64,000 nt of DNA from Paracoccus aerodenitrificans (GCF_027913215.1 NZ_CP115784.1:1550001-1614000); one strand, 5' to 3'. Shown: positions 16,816-26,785, counted from the stretch's first letter. Numbers and translations are program-made. Notes: generated by a model not told the origin, from the letters alone.

Positions 16816-17967
16816 TCAATTCCTGTAGGGTTCGAGGACTAAATCTCGCGTCACAATGACCCTGACCGGGAAGCCCGGCCGGATGGTCAGCGTCGGCGCG
16901 ACCTGCAACTGTCGCTGGACGATCTGCTGTCCGGCCTGATTGATGGTGTCCTGCGCCCCGTCGCGGATAGCCCGGATCAGCCGGTCCTCGTCGTCGGTCG
17001 CCAGTTCAGTGCCGATGCCGAGCAAGGTGGACAGCCCCGCCGCTTTCATCAGATCCCACCAGTGATAATCGACGCCATCCTCAAGCCCGGCATAACCGGA
17101 GGCGTCTGCGCCCGGTTGGCGCTCCAGCACGATGGAGCGGCCATTGGGCAGGATCAGGCGGTTCCAGACAAGCAGCACGCGGCGCTGGCCGAACTGCACG
17201 CCGGCATCATATTGGCCGATGATGCGCGTTCCCTGCGGGATCAAGAGGAGAGCGCCGGTCGGGCTGTCATAGACGTTCTCTGTCACCTGCGCGGTGATCT
17301 GGCCGGGAAGGTCCGAACGAATGCCGGTTATCATGGCTGCCGGGATCACGGCCCCAGCCTGAAGGATGTAGGGCGATGCGGGAGCCATGATGCGGTCGAG
17401 AGCGACAGTCTGCCGGTCCACCGGACCATTGAGGAAGGTGGTGTGCCTGTCCTGAGTTGCGGGCTGACCGCCAACGCCAAGACCGGCCAGGCCCGGCATA
17501 TTGGAAGCGGCTGCTGTAGTTGTTCTCTGCCCGGACTGGAAGAAAACCGTGCTGAGACGTGCGGCTTCCTCTTCGGCAAGACGGCGTTCTTCGGCAGGAT
17601 CGCGGGCGGGCGACGCCATTGCGGGCGGCGTGACGGGTTGGCCCCGGTTCTGCGCGTCGAGGATCGGGCCGCCGAGATCGCCGGGCAAGGCCGGTCCAAG
17701 GACGGGGCCGGTATAGTCACGCGGCAGGCCGGACAGTCCGTCCGCCGTGGGGCGGTTCTCGGTCGAGTAAAGTTCTTCGCCGCTGCCGCTCATGTCACGG
17801 GTCTGAAGCGCATAGATCAGCGCCCCGCCGATCCCGAACAGCGCGACGGCTCCGACACCGGCCAGCATCTTGCGCGACAGGCGGGTGACTCGCGGCGGTT
17901 CGGCACGCAGCCGCATTGGTGCGGTGGTGTCCGCTGCGGCTTCTACAGGGATGGTGTCTTCGGTCAT
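16816..17967 (-). CDS. trbI: TrbI (VirB10-like) conjugation channel protein
   Basis: 383 residues. VirB10-class protein that spans inner and outer membranes and links ATPase energy to the core complex. One transmembrane segment (about 33-53, AGVGAVALFGIGGALIYAL), a Pro-rich periplasmic linker (70-140), then the conserved C-terminal beta barrel domain with VIPAAMITGIRSDLPGQITA and LLIPQGTRIIGQYD. The start overlaps the end of trbG by four bases. Confidence 0.93.
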   Translation of the reverse strand: MTEDTIPVEAAADTTAPMRLRAEPPRVTRLSRKMLAGVGAVALFGIGGALIYALQTRDMSGSGEELYSTENRPTADGLSGLPRDYTGPVLGPALPGDLGGPILDAQNRGQPVTPPAMASPARDPAEERRLAEEEAARLSTVFFQSGQRTTTAAASNMPGLAGLGVGGQPATQDRHTTFLNGPVDRQTVALDRIMAPASPYILQAGAVIPAAMITGIRSDLPGQITAQVTENVYDSPTGALLLIPQGTRIIGQYDAGVQFGQRRVLLVWNRLILPNGRSIVLERQPGADASGYAGLEDGVDYHWWDLMKAAGLSTLLGIGTELATDDEDRLIRAIRDGAQDTINQAGQQIVQRQLQVAPTLTIRPGFPVRVIVTRDLVLEPYRN

Positions 17968-18980
17968 GACGGGGATTCTCCGGTCGCCTTTGCCGGCTGT
18001 GCAGCCTGCCGTTGCTCGATGCGGACGATCCTGACCGTCTGCTGACGATCACCGCTGCCAAGGCGCAGTTCGGCTGCTCCGAACAGGCGGTCCACGATCA
18101 GGATATTCTGGTGGATGCGGCTGTTGACGATCTGGGTCTCGCCATTGGAGCCGATGACGAAGATCGGCGGCATCTCGCCCTGCACGATGCCGCGTGGGAA
18201 GACGACATAGACGCGGCGGCCATCGTCGAAGATGGAAATGGGCCGCCACGGCGGACTGTCTCCGGTCAGGCCATAGCGATAGTTGCGCGCCGCCTCGGCC
18301 GGGATGATCGGTGCTGCCGGAACGGTCTGGCGTTGGCCTGCCGGTTGTGCCGGATAGGCCCAGGCGACGGACGGCATATAGAGGGCCTCACGGGCGCGTA
18401 GCTCGATCATGTAGGTGCGCCGGTCTGTCGTCACGACGAGGTTTGTCGCGATGTCCGGCCGCGTCGGCTTGACGAGGATATGGACGCGACGTGTCGTGCC
18501 CGATCCGCTCTCCGTATCGCCGATGATCCAGCGCGCGGTGTCGCCTGCCGCAATCGGTCCCGCGCCGGTCAGGCTCTCGCCGGGTTCGAGCGCAATGGTC
18601 GTGATCTGTCCCGGCGCGGCATAGACCTGATAGAGCGCGCCTTCGCTCCACGGATAAATCTGGATGGCGTTATAGTAACCCTCGCGGCGCGGCTCGACGC
18701 GGGCGGCAGCATTGGCGTTCTCGACACGGCCCGCCGGCGTTCCGGCAGCGGTTCCGCCGCGCGCGACGGTCCATGCGGGCGGCGTGTGCAAAGGCCGGGG
18801 CCGGTCATCGGTGACGGTGGCCTGCACGACAGGCAGCGACGGCACATCGGCATCATAGCTGAACTGCGGGGTGCGGTTCGTGGCGCAGCCAGCGAGCATG
18901 GTCGCCGACAGCAGCAAAGCCGCGAAAGCGGGTTTACGGAAAGCCGGAAACGCGGCTGTGTGGAATGTCGTGGGGGTCAT
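17964..18980 (-). CDS. trbG: TrbG (VirB9-like) conjugation channel lipoprotein
   Basis: 338 residues. VirB9-class outer-membrane core component. The N-terminus has a lipoprotein-type signal, LLLSATMLAGCATN, with the lipid cysteine near residue 31. The middle and C-terminal parts carry VirB9 features (YPWSEGALYQVYAAPGQIT, RYMIEL-type strand, NRRIHQNILIVDRLF-like end). ATG 18980 overlaps the trbF stop (TCAT on the plus strand), so this start is preferred to 19001. Confidence 0.92.
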   Translation of the reverse strand: MTPTTFHTAAFPAFRKPAFAALLLSATMLAGCATNRTPQFSYDADVPSLPVVQATVTDDRPRPLHTPPAWTVARGGTAAGTPAGRVENANAAARVEPRREGYYNAIQIYPWSEGALYQVYAAPGQITTIALEPGESLTGAGPIAAGDTARWIIGDTESGSGTTRRVHILVKPTRPDIATNLVVTTDRRTYMIELRAREALYMPSVAWAYPAQPAGQRQTVPAAPIIPAEAARNYRYGLTGDSPPWRPISIFDDGRRVYVVFPRGIVQGEMPPIFVIGSNGETQIVNSRIHQNILIVDRLFGAAELRLGSGDRQQTVRIVRIEQRQAAQPAKATGESPS

Positions 18981-19666
18981 TGGCTCATCTCCCGCGACCA
19001 CGAGATTGCATTGATGTAGATGCCGAGCGGATTGGCGCGCAGCCGTTCAGCGTCGCGCGGCGTCTGGATCACGATGGTGAGGATCGCGGTCCAGCGCTCG
19101 GTGGTGGAAAGCTGGCCGTTCTCATAATGCCTCTCGGTCCAGGCGACGCGGAAGCTGTCGTTCGATGCGCGGATGACGCTGGACACCTCAACGGCGACCT
19201 GTTGCCGGCCAACCTTGGTGAACGGGTCGTTGCTGCGGGCATAGTCGTTCAAGGCCGCCGCGCCGCGATCCGTGGTCCACTCATAAGCTCTGAGCCAGTT
19301 CTGACGGACAATGATCGCATCGGCCGGGATCGCGCGGACCTGCTCGATGAAGCGGCCAAGATGGAACGCGATCTGCGGATCGGTAGGCCGATAGTCGACC
19401 GTCGCGGGTGCTACGGTTTGCGCCTGACCGAGATTGTCCACTTGCACAACCCACGGCACCACGGTCCCGCGTGCCGATTGCCAGACGAGGGCGGACGCGA
19501 AGCCAGCAGACAGGATCAGCGAGCCGAAGGCCATGAGCCGCCAGTTTTTTGCCTGCACGCGGGCCGAGCCGATGCGCTCGTCCCATGCCTGCGCGGCCTT
19601 CTGATAGGGCGTCTCGGGTTCCGGCGATTTGCCGTAATGGGTTGCCGGTCGTTTGAAGAGGCTCAT
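18977..19666 (-). CDS. trbF: TrbF (VirB8-like) assembly protein
   Basis: 229 residues, VirB8-class inner-membrane assembly factor. A short cytoplasmic start, one transmembrane helix (about 45-63) and a periplasmic NTF2-like domain: VVPWVVQVDNLGQAQ, WLRAYEWTTDR and VAWTERHYENG. The four-base overlaps with trbL and trbG show tight coupling. Confidence 0.92.
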   Translation of the reverse strand: MSLFKRPATHYGKSPEPETPYQKAAQAWDERIGSARVQAKNWRLMAFGSLILSAGFASALVWQSARGTVVPWVVQVDNLGQAQTVAPATVDYRPTDPQIAFHLGRFIEQVRAIPADAIIVRQNWLRAYEWTTDRGAAALNDYARSNDPFTKVGRQQVAVEVSSVIRASNDSFRVAWTERHYENGQLSTTERWTAILTIVIQTPRDAERLRANPLGIYINAISWSREMSQ

Positions 19667-21021
19667 GATCGGTCACTTTCGGAAAGGTTGATGGAGGAGC
19701 CGCCGCCGTGGCTGTCGCCGGAGCGCACGGCGTGGGCGGCCATGGTGGCGCCGTGGTTCACGGCCTGGGATCGCTGCATCCGCTGCGCCCAGGCCGGGGG
19801 ACTGCCAGCGGGGGAAGGTGCGGCTGCGGGAGATGCGCTGGCCCCTCCGACTGTGCCTGCGGTGGATGAGCCGCCCGTCACGCCAAAGGCGGCGCGGGCG
19901 CCATCGGAGAAGCTGGATTTGACGCTTTCGGACGCTTTGGAAGCGGCGCGTTTCAGCGGTGATGCGGCGGCGGAGCCGGCGGCGCGGGCAACGCCACCGA
20001 GGCCAGATGCTACGCCTGCCGCACCGGACTGGCCGAGCGAGGCCATGCTGTAGGAGGCTGCTGCGCCCCCTGCGGCGGCTGCACCACCCCGAACGGCCGC
20101 GGCGCCACCGGACATGGCGGCAGCGCCTCCCTTGACGGCGAGACCGGCTGCACCGCCTGCGGCAAGGGCTGCGCCTCCTACGGCAAGGCCGGTGCCCACG
20201 GCAGCGCCAGCGCCGAGCTGCGGGCCGCCCGAGACGAGACCGGAAGCAATGCCGGGGCCGAAGATGCCGAGACCGAGCAACGAAAGCGCGGCAAGGACGA
20301 TCGCCATGGCGTCGTCGATGGTCGGCGTCGCGCCGCCGAAGCCCGCGGTGAACTGCGAAAACAGCGTCGAGCCGATTCCGATGATAACCGCGAGGACCAG
20401 AACCTTGATGCCGGACGAGACGACATTGCCAAGCACTCGCTCGGCCATGAAGGCGGTCTTCCCGAACAGGCCGAAGGGGATCAGCACGAAGCCGGCAAGC
20501 GTGGTCAGTTTGAATTCGATCAGCGTCACGAAGAGCTGAATGGCGAGAATGAAGAAGGCGAGCAGCACCAATGCCCAGGCGAACAGTAGGCAGGCAATCT
20601 GGATGAAATTCTCGAAAAACGACCAGTAGCCCATTAAGTCGGAAATAGAGTCGAGCAGCGGACGGCCGGCGTCGAGGCCGGTCTGCGCCACCTTGCCGGG
20701 ACGCATCAGGTCGGCGGCGGAAAAGCTGGTGCCGGAGGCTTTCAGGCCGAGACCGGCGAAGCTCTCGAAGACGATCTTCGCCAGGTTGTTCCAGTTGGAA
20801 ATGATGTAGGCGAACGCGCCGACGAAGAGGGTTTTCTTGACCAAGCGGGCCATGATGTCGTCATCGGCGCCCCAGCTCCAGAACAGCGCGGCGAGCGTCA
20901 CGTCGATGACGATCAGCGTGGTGGCGATGAAGCCGACCTCGCCGCCAAGAAGGCCGAACCCGCTGTCGATGTAGGACGTGAATACGCCGAGGAAATTGTC
21001 GATGACGCCGGTGCCGCCCAT
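19663..21021 (-). CDS. trbL: TrbL (VirB6-like) polytopic membrane protein
   Basis: 452 residues, inner-membrane channel component. Six or so hydrophobic segments occur between residues 15 and 275 (FIATTLIVIDVTLAALFWSW, FAWALVLLAFFILAIQLFV and others). The C-terminal 170 residues are an Ala/Gly/Ser-rich low-complexity tail with GGAAA-type repeats, common in TrbL of this group. Overlaps trbF by four bases. Confidence 0.92.
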   Translation of the reverse strand: MGGTGVIDNFLGVFTSYIDSGFGLLGGEVGFIATTLIVIDVTLAALFWSWGADDDIMARLVKKTLFVGAFAYIISNWNNLAKIVFESFAGLGLKASGTSFSAADLMRPGKVAQTGLDAGRPLLDSISDLMGYWSFFENFIQIACLLFAWALVLLAFFILAIQLFVTLIEFKLTTLAGFVLIPFGLFGKTAFMAERVLGNVVSSGIKVLVLAVIIGIGSTLFSQFTAGFGGATPTIDDAMAIVLAALSLLGLGIFGPGIASGLVSGGPQLGAGAAVGTGLAVGGAALAAGGAAGLAVKGGAAAMSGGAAAVRGGAAAAGGAAASYSMASLGQSGAAGVASGLGGVARAAGSAAASPLKRAASKASESVKSSFSDGARAAFGVTGGSSTAGTVGGASASPAAAPSPAGSPPAWAQRMQRSQAVNHGATMAAHAVRSGDSHGGGSSINLSESDRS

Positions 21022-21024
21022 GGT

Positions 21025-21312
21025 TCACTGCCCCCCGTTCTGATGCGGGGCGGCGGGCACCGGCGTCCGGCCGAGAAACCGATCGCGGTTCTCGGCCCAG
21101 GTGGCGAGGCAATCGGGATCGCTCGCGGCAGCCTCGCCAAGACGCTGACAATCGCGCAGGCTCTGACGCAACGGATCGGCAGGACGCTGTAGCTCCGGCG
21201 CGGGCCTGCCGCGCGCCGGCTCGTCCTTGCGGGTCATCTCGATCACCGTGGCGGTGATGGCGATGGCGACGAATATGATCGCGCCCAACCGGGCCAGCAT
21301 CTTGCCGTCCAT
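21025..21312 (-). CDS. TrbK-alt, putative entry-exclusion protein
   Basis: 95 residues: an N-terminal membrane anchor (ARLGAIIFVAIAITATVIEM) followed by a charged periplasmic part with two cysteines (DCQRLGEAAASDPDCLATW). Size, layout and location between trbJ and trbL match the alternate TrbK proteins of alphaproteobacterial trb loci, thought to block redundant transfer into cells that already carry the element. Confidence 0.8.
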   Translation of the reverse strand: MDGKMLARLGAIIFVAIAITATVIEMTRKDEPARGRPAPELQRPADPLRQSLRDCQRLGEAAASDPDCLATWAENRDRFLGRTPVPAAPHQNGGQ

Positions 21313-21332
21313 GTCACGCCCCTCCTGTCCGG

Positions 21333-22115
21333 TCAGTTGTTGCCGTTGCCGAACATCTGCGCGTTGCCGGGCTGGTAGCCCGATCCCGGCGTCAGGAAGC
21401 GCTCGCGCTGGACGCGGCCCTGTTCGGCGGCGGTGGCACGCTCCGCCTCGATGAGCGCCTCGGACCGGCCATTGGCAGACATCAGCGCGATCAGGTCGGA
21501 AAGCTGCTGCGACTGGAGGGCGAGAAGCTGATTGCCGGCCTGCGTGGCCTGCAATGCGCCCGTCGCGTTCTGGCTCTGGCCGACCAGCTCCGACATCTGC
21601 GTGCGGTTGGTATCGATATTGCCGACGACACCGGCCTGCACGCGCATGGCGTCCTGCAAGCCGCCGACCGTGTTCTGCCAGCGGGATCGCGCGTCGGCGA
21701 CAAGCTGGCCATCGGTCGCGGACAGCGAGACGTTGCCATATTGGGTCTGGAAGATCTGATCGACCTTCTGCACGTCGAAGGCGATGTTCTGGGCTTGGCT
21801 CAAGAGCTGCTGCGTGCGCTGGACGTTCTGCTGCAACGCCTGAAGTGAGGAATACGGCAGGCTGGCCAGATTCTTCGCCTGATTGATAAGCATCTGCGCT
21901 TCGTTCTGAAGCGAGGTGATCTGGTTGTTGATCTGCTCCAGCGTGCGGGCTGCGGTGAGCAGATTCTGCGCGTAGTTGCTCGGATCATAGACAATCCGGC
22001 CGAAGCCGAATTGCGCATGGGCCGGAGTGGTCAGCACGGGTGACAGCGCGAGCGGCGCTGCCAGCATGGTCACGGCCATGAAGATTGCGCGCGAGCGGGA
22101 ACGGTGAATGGTCAT
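21333..22115 (-). CDS. trbJ: TrbJ (VirB5-like) pilus-associated protein
   Basis: 260 residues, VirB5-class minor pilus/adhesion component secreted to the periplasm. Signal peptide to about residue 33 (AHAQFGFG), then long Gln/Asn/Leu-rich coiled coils (LEQINNQITSLQNEAQMLIN and following). ATG 22115 overlaps the trbE stop; a longer frame to 22181 lacks support. Confidence 0.9.
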   Translation of the reverse strand: MTIHRSRSRAIFMAVTMLAAPLALSPVLTTPAHAQFGFGRIVYDPSNYAQNLLTAARTLEQINNQITSLQNEAQMLINQAKNLASLPYSSLQALQQNVQRTQQLLSQAQNIAFDVQKVDQIFQTQYGNVSLSATDGQLVADARSRWQNTVGGLQDAMRVQAGVVGNIDTNRTQMSELVGQSQNATGALQATQAGNQLLALQSQQLSDLIALMSANGRSEALIEAERATAAEQGRVQRERFLTPGSGYQPGNAQMFGNGNN

Positions 22116-24568
22116 GGTTGAGACTCCTTCTCGGTCTGGGGGATGAGGTTGGTGAGTTCGGGGATCAGGTCGGCAGCCCATTCGATTCCGCGCAGGCGCA
22201 ACCAGGCGGCAAGGAAGCCGTCGTGGCCGTGTTCCGCGACGATGCGTTCGATGGTGGTCTGGTCGGATTTGGAGGAGGCAGCGCAGAGAGCGAGACCGAC
22301 TTCGGACAGGCCAAGCTCGAACAGCCGGTTGCCGCGCCGCGACTGGCAGTAGTAATCGCGCTTGGGCGTGGCCCGTGCGAGGATTTCGATCTGCCGGTCA
22401 TTGAGGCCGAAGCGACGATAGATCGCGATGATCTGTGGCTCGATCGCGCGTTCATTCGGCAGCAGCAGCCGCGTCGGGCAGCTTTCGATGATGGCCGGCG
22501 CGATGTTGCTGCCATCAATGTCGGACAGGCTCTGTGTGGCGAAGATGACGCTGGCATTCTTCTTCCTGAGCGTCTTCAGCCATTCGCGGAGTTGGTTGGC
22601 GAACCCTTCATCGTCCAGCGCCAGCCAGCCCTCGTCGATGATGAGCAAAGTCGGCCGCCCGTCGAGCCGGTCGCCGATGCGATGGAACAGATAGGCGAGC
22701 ACGGCCGGAGCCGCGCCGGTTCCAACCAGTCCCTCGATCTCGAACGCCTGCACATCGGCTGAGCCGAGTTGTTCGGTCTCTGCGTCGAGCAGCCGGCCAT
22801 AAGCCCCGCCAATGCAGTAAGGCCGCAATGCCTGTTTCAGATCATTGGATTGGAGCAGCACCGTCAGGCCGGTGATGGTGCGTTCTCCAACCGGGGCGGA
22901 CGCCAGCGAGGTCAGCGCCGTCCAGATATATTCCTTGGTCTCGGGCGTTACGGGCACACCCTCGCGGCCAAGGATGGCGGCGATCCAGTCGGCTGCCCAG
23001 GCGCGCTCGTAGGCATCTTCAATGCGGGCGAGCGGCTGGAGCGAGACGGACGCCTCATCGCCGTCAGTCAGTCCGCCGCCCAGGTCATGCCAATCGCCGC
23101 CCATGGCAAGCGATGCGGCCCGGATCGAGCCGCCGAAGTCGAACGCAAAGACCTGAGCATCGGCGTAACGGCGAAACTGCAAGGCCATGAGGGCCAGCAG
23201 CACGGACTTGCCCGCGCCGGTTGGGCCGACGACAAGGGTGTGGCCGACATCGCCGACGTGAAGGGAAAACCGGAACGGGGTCGAGCCTTCGGTTTTACCG
23301 AAGAACAGCGGGGGCGCGCTGAAATGCTCGTCCCGTTCCGGCCCTGCCCACACGGCCGATAGCGGGATCATGTGGGCAAGGTTGAGCGTCGAGATGGGCG
23401 GCTGGCGAACATTCGCGTAGGTATGTCCGGGGATCGAGCCGAGCCAGGCATCGACGGCGTTGACGGTTTCGGGCATCGCGGTGAAGTCACGGCCCTGAAT
23501 GATTTTTTCCGCGAGGCGCAGTTTTTCGTCGGCAATGCGCGGGTCGGCATCCCAAACGGTGATGGTGGCCGTGACATAGGCCATGCCGGCGACATCGGCG
23601 CCAAGCTCCTGCAACGCCATGTCCGCGTCGAGCGCCTTGTTAGCCGCATCTGTATCCACCAAGGCACTCGCCTCGTTGGTCATGACTTCCTTCAGGATCG
23701 CAGCGATGCTCTTGCGCTTGGCGAACCACTGCCGTCTGATCTTGGTCAGCAGCCGGGTCGCATCCGTCTTGTCCATGAGGATGGCGCGGGTGCTCCACCT
23801 GTAGGGGAATGGCAGCCGGTTCATTTCGTCGAGCAGGCCGGGCGTCGTCGCGGTCGGGAAACCGATGATGGTCAGGACGCGCAGATGCTGGTCGCCAAGG
23901 CGCGGCTCCAGCCCGCCAGTCAGCGGCTGATCGGCGAGCAGCGCGTCGAGGTGCATCGGCACCTCCGGCACGCGAACGCGATGGCGGTTGGTCGAGATGG
24001 TCGAATGCAGATAGGTCAGCGTGCCGGCGTCATCGAGCCAGCGGCATTCCGGCATGAAGCCGTCGAGCAGCGCCAGCACGCGGTCGGTGCGGTCGATGAA
24101 ACTGCGCAGTAATTCGTGGGGGTTCACGCCCGATTGCTCGCGGCCCTCATAGAGCCAGGTTTCCGCGCGGGCGGCGTCCTCGGCGGGCGGCAGCCAGAGA
24201 AAGGTCAGGAAGTAACCCGACACGAAATGCGCGCCTGCCTCCTCGAAACCGGCCTTGCGCTCGGCGTCGAGCAGCGCGGAGGCCGCTTCGGGAAATTGGC
24301 TCGCGGGATAGGTCGCGGCTTCGGAGCGTTGCGCCTCGACGAAGATGCTCCAGCCCGATCCGAGACGGCGCACGGCGTTGTTGATCCGACCGGCGACTGC
24401 GACCAGCTCGGCTGCAACGGCAGAATCCAGGTCGGGACCGCGAAATTTCGCCGTCCTCTGGAAACTGCCGTCCTTGTTCAGCACGACGCCGGAGCCGACA
24501 AGTGCTGCCCAGGGCAGGAAATCCGCGAGGCGGCTTGCGGTGCGGCGATATTCGGCAAGGTTCATCAT
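22112..24568 (-). CDS. trbE: TrbE (VirB4-like) ATPase
   Basis: About 818 residues; the large motor ATPase of the mating channel. Walker A GPTGAGKSVLLAL near residue 444 and Walker B LLIIDEGWLALDDEG near 643, with the FATQSLSDI segment after it. The N-terminal CagE/TrbE/VirB domain starts NLAEYRRTASRLADFLPWAA. Two adjacent ATG codons (24568, 24565) follow the trbD stop by ten bases; the first is used here. Confidence 0.93.
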   Translation of the reverse strand: MMNLAEYRRTASRLADFLPWAALVGSGVVLNKDGSFQRTAKFRGPDLDSAVAAELVAVAGRINNAVRRLGSGWSIFVEAQRSEAATYPASQFPEAASALLDAERKAGFEEAGAHFVSGYFLTFLWLPPAEDAARAETWLYEGREQSGVNPHELLRSFIDRTDRVLALLDGFMPECRWLDDAGTLTYLHSTISTNRHRVRVPEVPMHLDALLADQPLTGGLEPRLGDQHLRVLTIIGFPTATTPGLLDEMNRLPFPYRWSTRAILMDKTDATRLLTKIRRQWFAKRKSIAAILKEVMTNEASALVDTDAANKALDADMALQELGADVAGMAYVTATITVWDADPRIADEKLRLAEKIIQGRDFTAMPETVNAVDAWLGSIPGHTYANVRQPPISTLNLAHMIPLSAVWAGPERDEHFSAPPLFFGKTEGSTPFRFSLHVGDVGHTLVVGPTGAGKSVLLALMALQFRRYADAQVFAFDFGGSIRAASLAMGGDWHDLGGGLTDGDEASVSLQPLARIEDAYERAWAADWIAAILGREGVPVTPETKEYIWTALTSLASAPVGERTITGLTVLLQSNDLKQALRPYCIGGAYGRLLDAETEQLGSADVQAFEIEGLVGTGAAPAVLAYLFHRIGDRLDGRPTLLIIDEGWLALDDEGFANQLREWLKTLRKKNASVIFATQSLSDIDGSNIAPAIIESCPTRLLLPNERAIEPQIIAIYRRFGLNDRQIEILARATPKRDYYCQSRRGNRLFELGLSEVGLALCAASSKSDQTTIERIVAEHGHDGFLAAWLRLRGIEWAADLIPELTNLIPQTEKESQP

Positions 24569-24578
24569 GGCCGCGCCC

Positions 24579-24860
24579 TCACACAGACAGGTGGCCGGGG
24601 ATTCGCAGATGCCTGCGGCCCACTTCGACAAAGAGCGGATCGCGCTTCGCGGCCCAGACGGCAGCGAAGTGGCCGATGGCCCAGATGGCGAGGCCGACCA
24701 GCCAGAGGCGGAGGCCGAGGCCCACGGCCCCAGCCAGAGTGCCGTTCATGATCGCGATGGAGCGCGGTGCGCCGCCGAGTAGGATATGCTCGGTCAGCGC
24801 CCTGTGAACCGGGACAGTGAATCCCGGCACCGCGTCGAGCTGTTCGAGGCCGCCCGCCAT
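24579..24860 (-). CDS. trbD: TrbD (VirB3-like) membrane protein
   Basis: 93 residues with FTVPVHRALTEHILLGGAPR, the conserved VirB3/TrbD entry, and a double hydrophobic stretch (GTLAGAVGLGLRLWLVGLAI). ATG 24860 shares one base with the trbC stop (TGATG). Partner of TrbE at the inner membrane. Confidence 0.9.
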   Translation of the reverse strand: MAGGLEQLDAVPGFTVPVHRALTEHILLGGAPRSIAIMNGTLAGAVGLGLRLWLVGLAIWAIGHFAAVWAAKRDPLFVEVGRRHLRIPGHLSV

Positions 24861-25192
24861 CAGATGAGCGCCCCGCCGCCGAACGAGAAGAACGACAGGA
24901 AGAAGCTCGACGCCGCAAACGCGATGCTGAGGCCGAACACGATCTGGATCAAGCGACGGAAGCCGCCGGAACTGTCGCCGAACGCCAGCGTCAGGCCGGT
25001 GGCGATAATCACGATCACCGCGATGATCTTGGCGACCGGCCCCTCGATCGACTGAAGGATGGATTGCAGGGGCGCTTCCCAGGGCATCGACGAGCCGGAT
25101 GCGTGTGCGGCGGGCGCCAGCATCAGGCTGATGGAAACGGCTGCCGCCGATGTCGCCATGAAGCGGCAGGCGCGGGAAAGTGTGGGGATCAT
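24860..25192 (-). CDS. trbC: TrbC (VirB2-like) pilin
   Basis: 110 residues; major conjugative pilin precursor. Long signal sequence to AHASGSSMPWEAP (about residue 30), then two hydrophobic segments separated by a charged turn (GDSSGGFRR), the layout of TrbC/VirB2. In RP4-like systems the pilin is processed by the TraF peptidase, present here at 45955-46500. Overlaps trbB by four bases. Confidence 0.92.
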   Translation of the reverse strand: MIPTLSRACRFMATSAAAVSISLMLAPAAHASGSSMPWEAPLQSILQSIEGPVAKIIAVIVIIATGLTLAFGDSSGGFRRLIQIVFGLSIAFAASSFFLSFFSFGGGALI

Positions 25193-26169
25193 GATGGGTC
25201 TCCTTTTGGGCTGGTTGCGGGGGTGATGGCGTAGTCGCCGTCCGATCCCAGCCCTTCGACGCGGGCGAGTTCGGCCAGCCGGCGCGCGGAACCGCGCCCG
25301 GAAAGGACGGCAACAAGGTCGATAGTCTCGGCGATCAGCGCGCGCGGGACCGTGATGACGGCTTCTTGGATGAGCTGTTCGAGGCGGCGCAGCGCACCGA
25401 TGCCGGAGCCGGCATGGATGGTGCCGATGCCGCCGGGATGGCCGGTGCCCCAGGCTTTGAGCAGGTCGAGGGCTTCGGACCCGCGCACCTCGCCGATGGG
25501 GATGCGATCGGGGCGCAGGCGAAGGCTGGAGCGCACCAGATCGGAAAGCGTGGCAACGCCATCCTTCGTCCGCATGGCCACGAGGTTAGGCGCGGCGCAT
25601 TGTAACTCGCGCGTGTCCTCGATGATGACGACGCGATCCTGCGTCTTCGCCACCTCTGCCAAAAGCGCATTGGTGAGCGTCGTTTTGCCGGTAGACGTGC
25701 CGCCCGCGACAAGGATGTTGGCGCGCGCCGCAACGGCTTCGCGCAGCATCGTCGCCTGATCGGCGGACATGATGCCGGCCGCCACATAGTCGTCGAGCGT
25801 GAACACCGCGACGGCGGGTTTACGGATGGCAAAGGCGGGTGCGGCGACGACGGGCGGCAAAAGCCCCTCGAACCGCTCGCCAGTTTCCGGCAGCTCTGCG
25901 GAGACGCGGGGTGCGCGGGCATGGACTTCCGCACCGACATGATGTGCGACCAGCCTCACGATGCGTTCACCATCGGCGGGCGACAGTGTTTCGCCCGTAT
26001 CGGCCAGCCCTTCGGACAGCCGGTCGATCCAGATGCGACCGTCAGGGTTCAGCATCACCTCGATGACAGCCGGGTCTTCGAGAAACCGCGCGATGGATGC
26101 GCCAAGCGCTGTGCGCAGCATCCGCGCGCCGCGCGCAATAGCCTCCGGTTTATGGTGATGTGTCGTCAT
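25189..26169 (-). CDS. trbB: TrbB (VirB11-like) traffic ATPase
   Basis: 326 residues, hexameric VirB11-class ATPase. Walker [16 protein letters not shown] near residue 156, Asp box [11 protein letters not shown] near 178, and the Walker B/His-box region [34 protein letters not shown]. First gene of the trbB-to-trbI run; a conserved dyad element lies in the 144-bp leader. Confidence 0.95.
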   Translation of the reverse strand: MTTHHHKPEAIARGARMLRTALGASIARFLEDPAVIEVMLNPDGRIWIDRLSEGLADTGETLSPADGERIVRLVAHHVGAEVHARAPRVSAELPETGERFEGLLPPVVAAPAFAIRKPAVAVFTLDDYVAAGIMSADQATMLREAVAARANILVAGGTSTGKTTLTNALLAEVAKTQDRVVIIEDTRELQCAAPNLVAMRTKDGVATLSDLVRSSLRLRPDRIPIGEVRGSEALDLLKAWGTGHPGGIGTIHAGSGIGALRRLEQLIQEAVITVPRALIAETIDLVAVLSGRGSARRLAELARVEGLGSDGDYAITPATSPKGDPS

Positions 26170-26313
26170 ATCGGCCCCAATTCAGGCGGGGCGCTACAGA
26201 CGGACCCCGCAATGGGGTCGATTAAGAAAGCCCGAAATTGGGCTTGTTCAACAAGTATTTATGCGCGTGCGGCGACCGGCGGCTATCGGCGGTAAATAGG
26301 ACGGGTTGAAAAC
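26170..26313 (-). promoter_or_regulatory. trb promoter region with element shared with traG (26283-26308)
   Basis: Bases 26283-26308 match 28867-28892 at 24 of 26 positions. On the minus strand the core is CTATTTACCGCCGATAG, with CTAT/ATAG arms. The region also has GCCC-GAAATT-GGGC (about 26230-26243) and CTTGTT-C-AACAAG (26243-26255). The shared element lies 114 bp from trbB and 96 bp from traG, so one regulator may control both. Confidence 0.6.
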
Positions 26314-26775
26314 CTAAGTCGTATCGCCATCGGTGCCTGTATCGCCTTGCGGAAAACTCTCGTGAAGCGAATCCATGTCGCGCGACAACTCTTTCAGGAA
26401 CCTATCTCCACTCGCAAGCCTGCGGCCGAGGTTCTGCATGAAGCCCTCGAACCGCTCGTTCCCCTTGATCCTTGCGGATTGCTTGGCACTGTCCGGCAAC
26501 GGCGGGGTCATCGTTAGCCAGAAATGGACGAACAAAGAGAGGGTCTCGCCGAGCACGGCGAGATCTTCGTCCAGCGTGCCGATCTGCCGGCCGATCTTGT
26601 CCAGGCGGCGTGACATGGCCGCTTCCAGCCGATCCGACGTGTCTCCCGACAGGAAGGATGCGACCGCCGCCTCGACGATGGCGGATTTCGAGACCTGTCG
26701 GCGGAGCGACAGTGCTTCGACCTGTTTCAGCAGTTCCGGGTCGAAATAGACATTCATGCGGGTGCGGGTCGTCAT
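26314..26775 (-). CDS. CopG/ribbon-helix-helix regulator
   Basis: 153 residues. The first 45 residues (TRMNVYFDPELLKQVEALSLRRQ then SKSAIVEAAVASFLSG) form a ribbon-helix-helix motif, and the rest is a long helical segment with a charged C-terminus. Genes of this kind usually sit between traG and trbB in this ICE class. ATG 26775 has GAGGGG upstream and follows the traG stop by ten bases. A role in controlling the transfer genes is inferred. Confidence 0.8.
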   Translation of the reverse strand: MTTRTRMNVYFDPELLKQVEALSLRRQVSKSAIVEAAVASFLSGDTSDRLEAAMSRRLDKIGRQIGTLDEDLAVLGETLSLFVHFWLTMTPPLPDSAKQSARIKGNERFEGFMQNLGRRLASGDRFLKELSRDMDSLHESFPQGDTGTDGDTT

Positions 26776-26785
26776 TGGCTCCCCC

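Noticed and set aside
24861..25316. Upstream extension of TrbD
   Set aside because: It overlaps all of trbC in another frame; TrbD homology begins at 24860.
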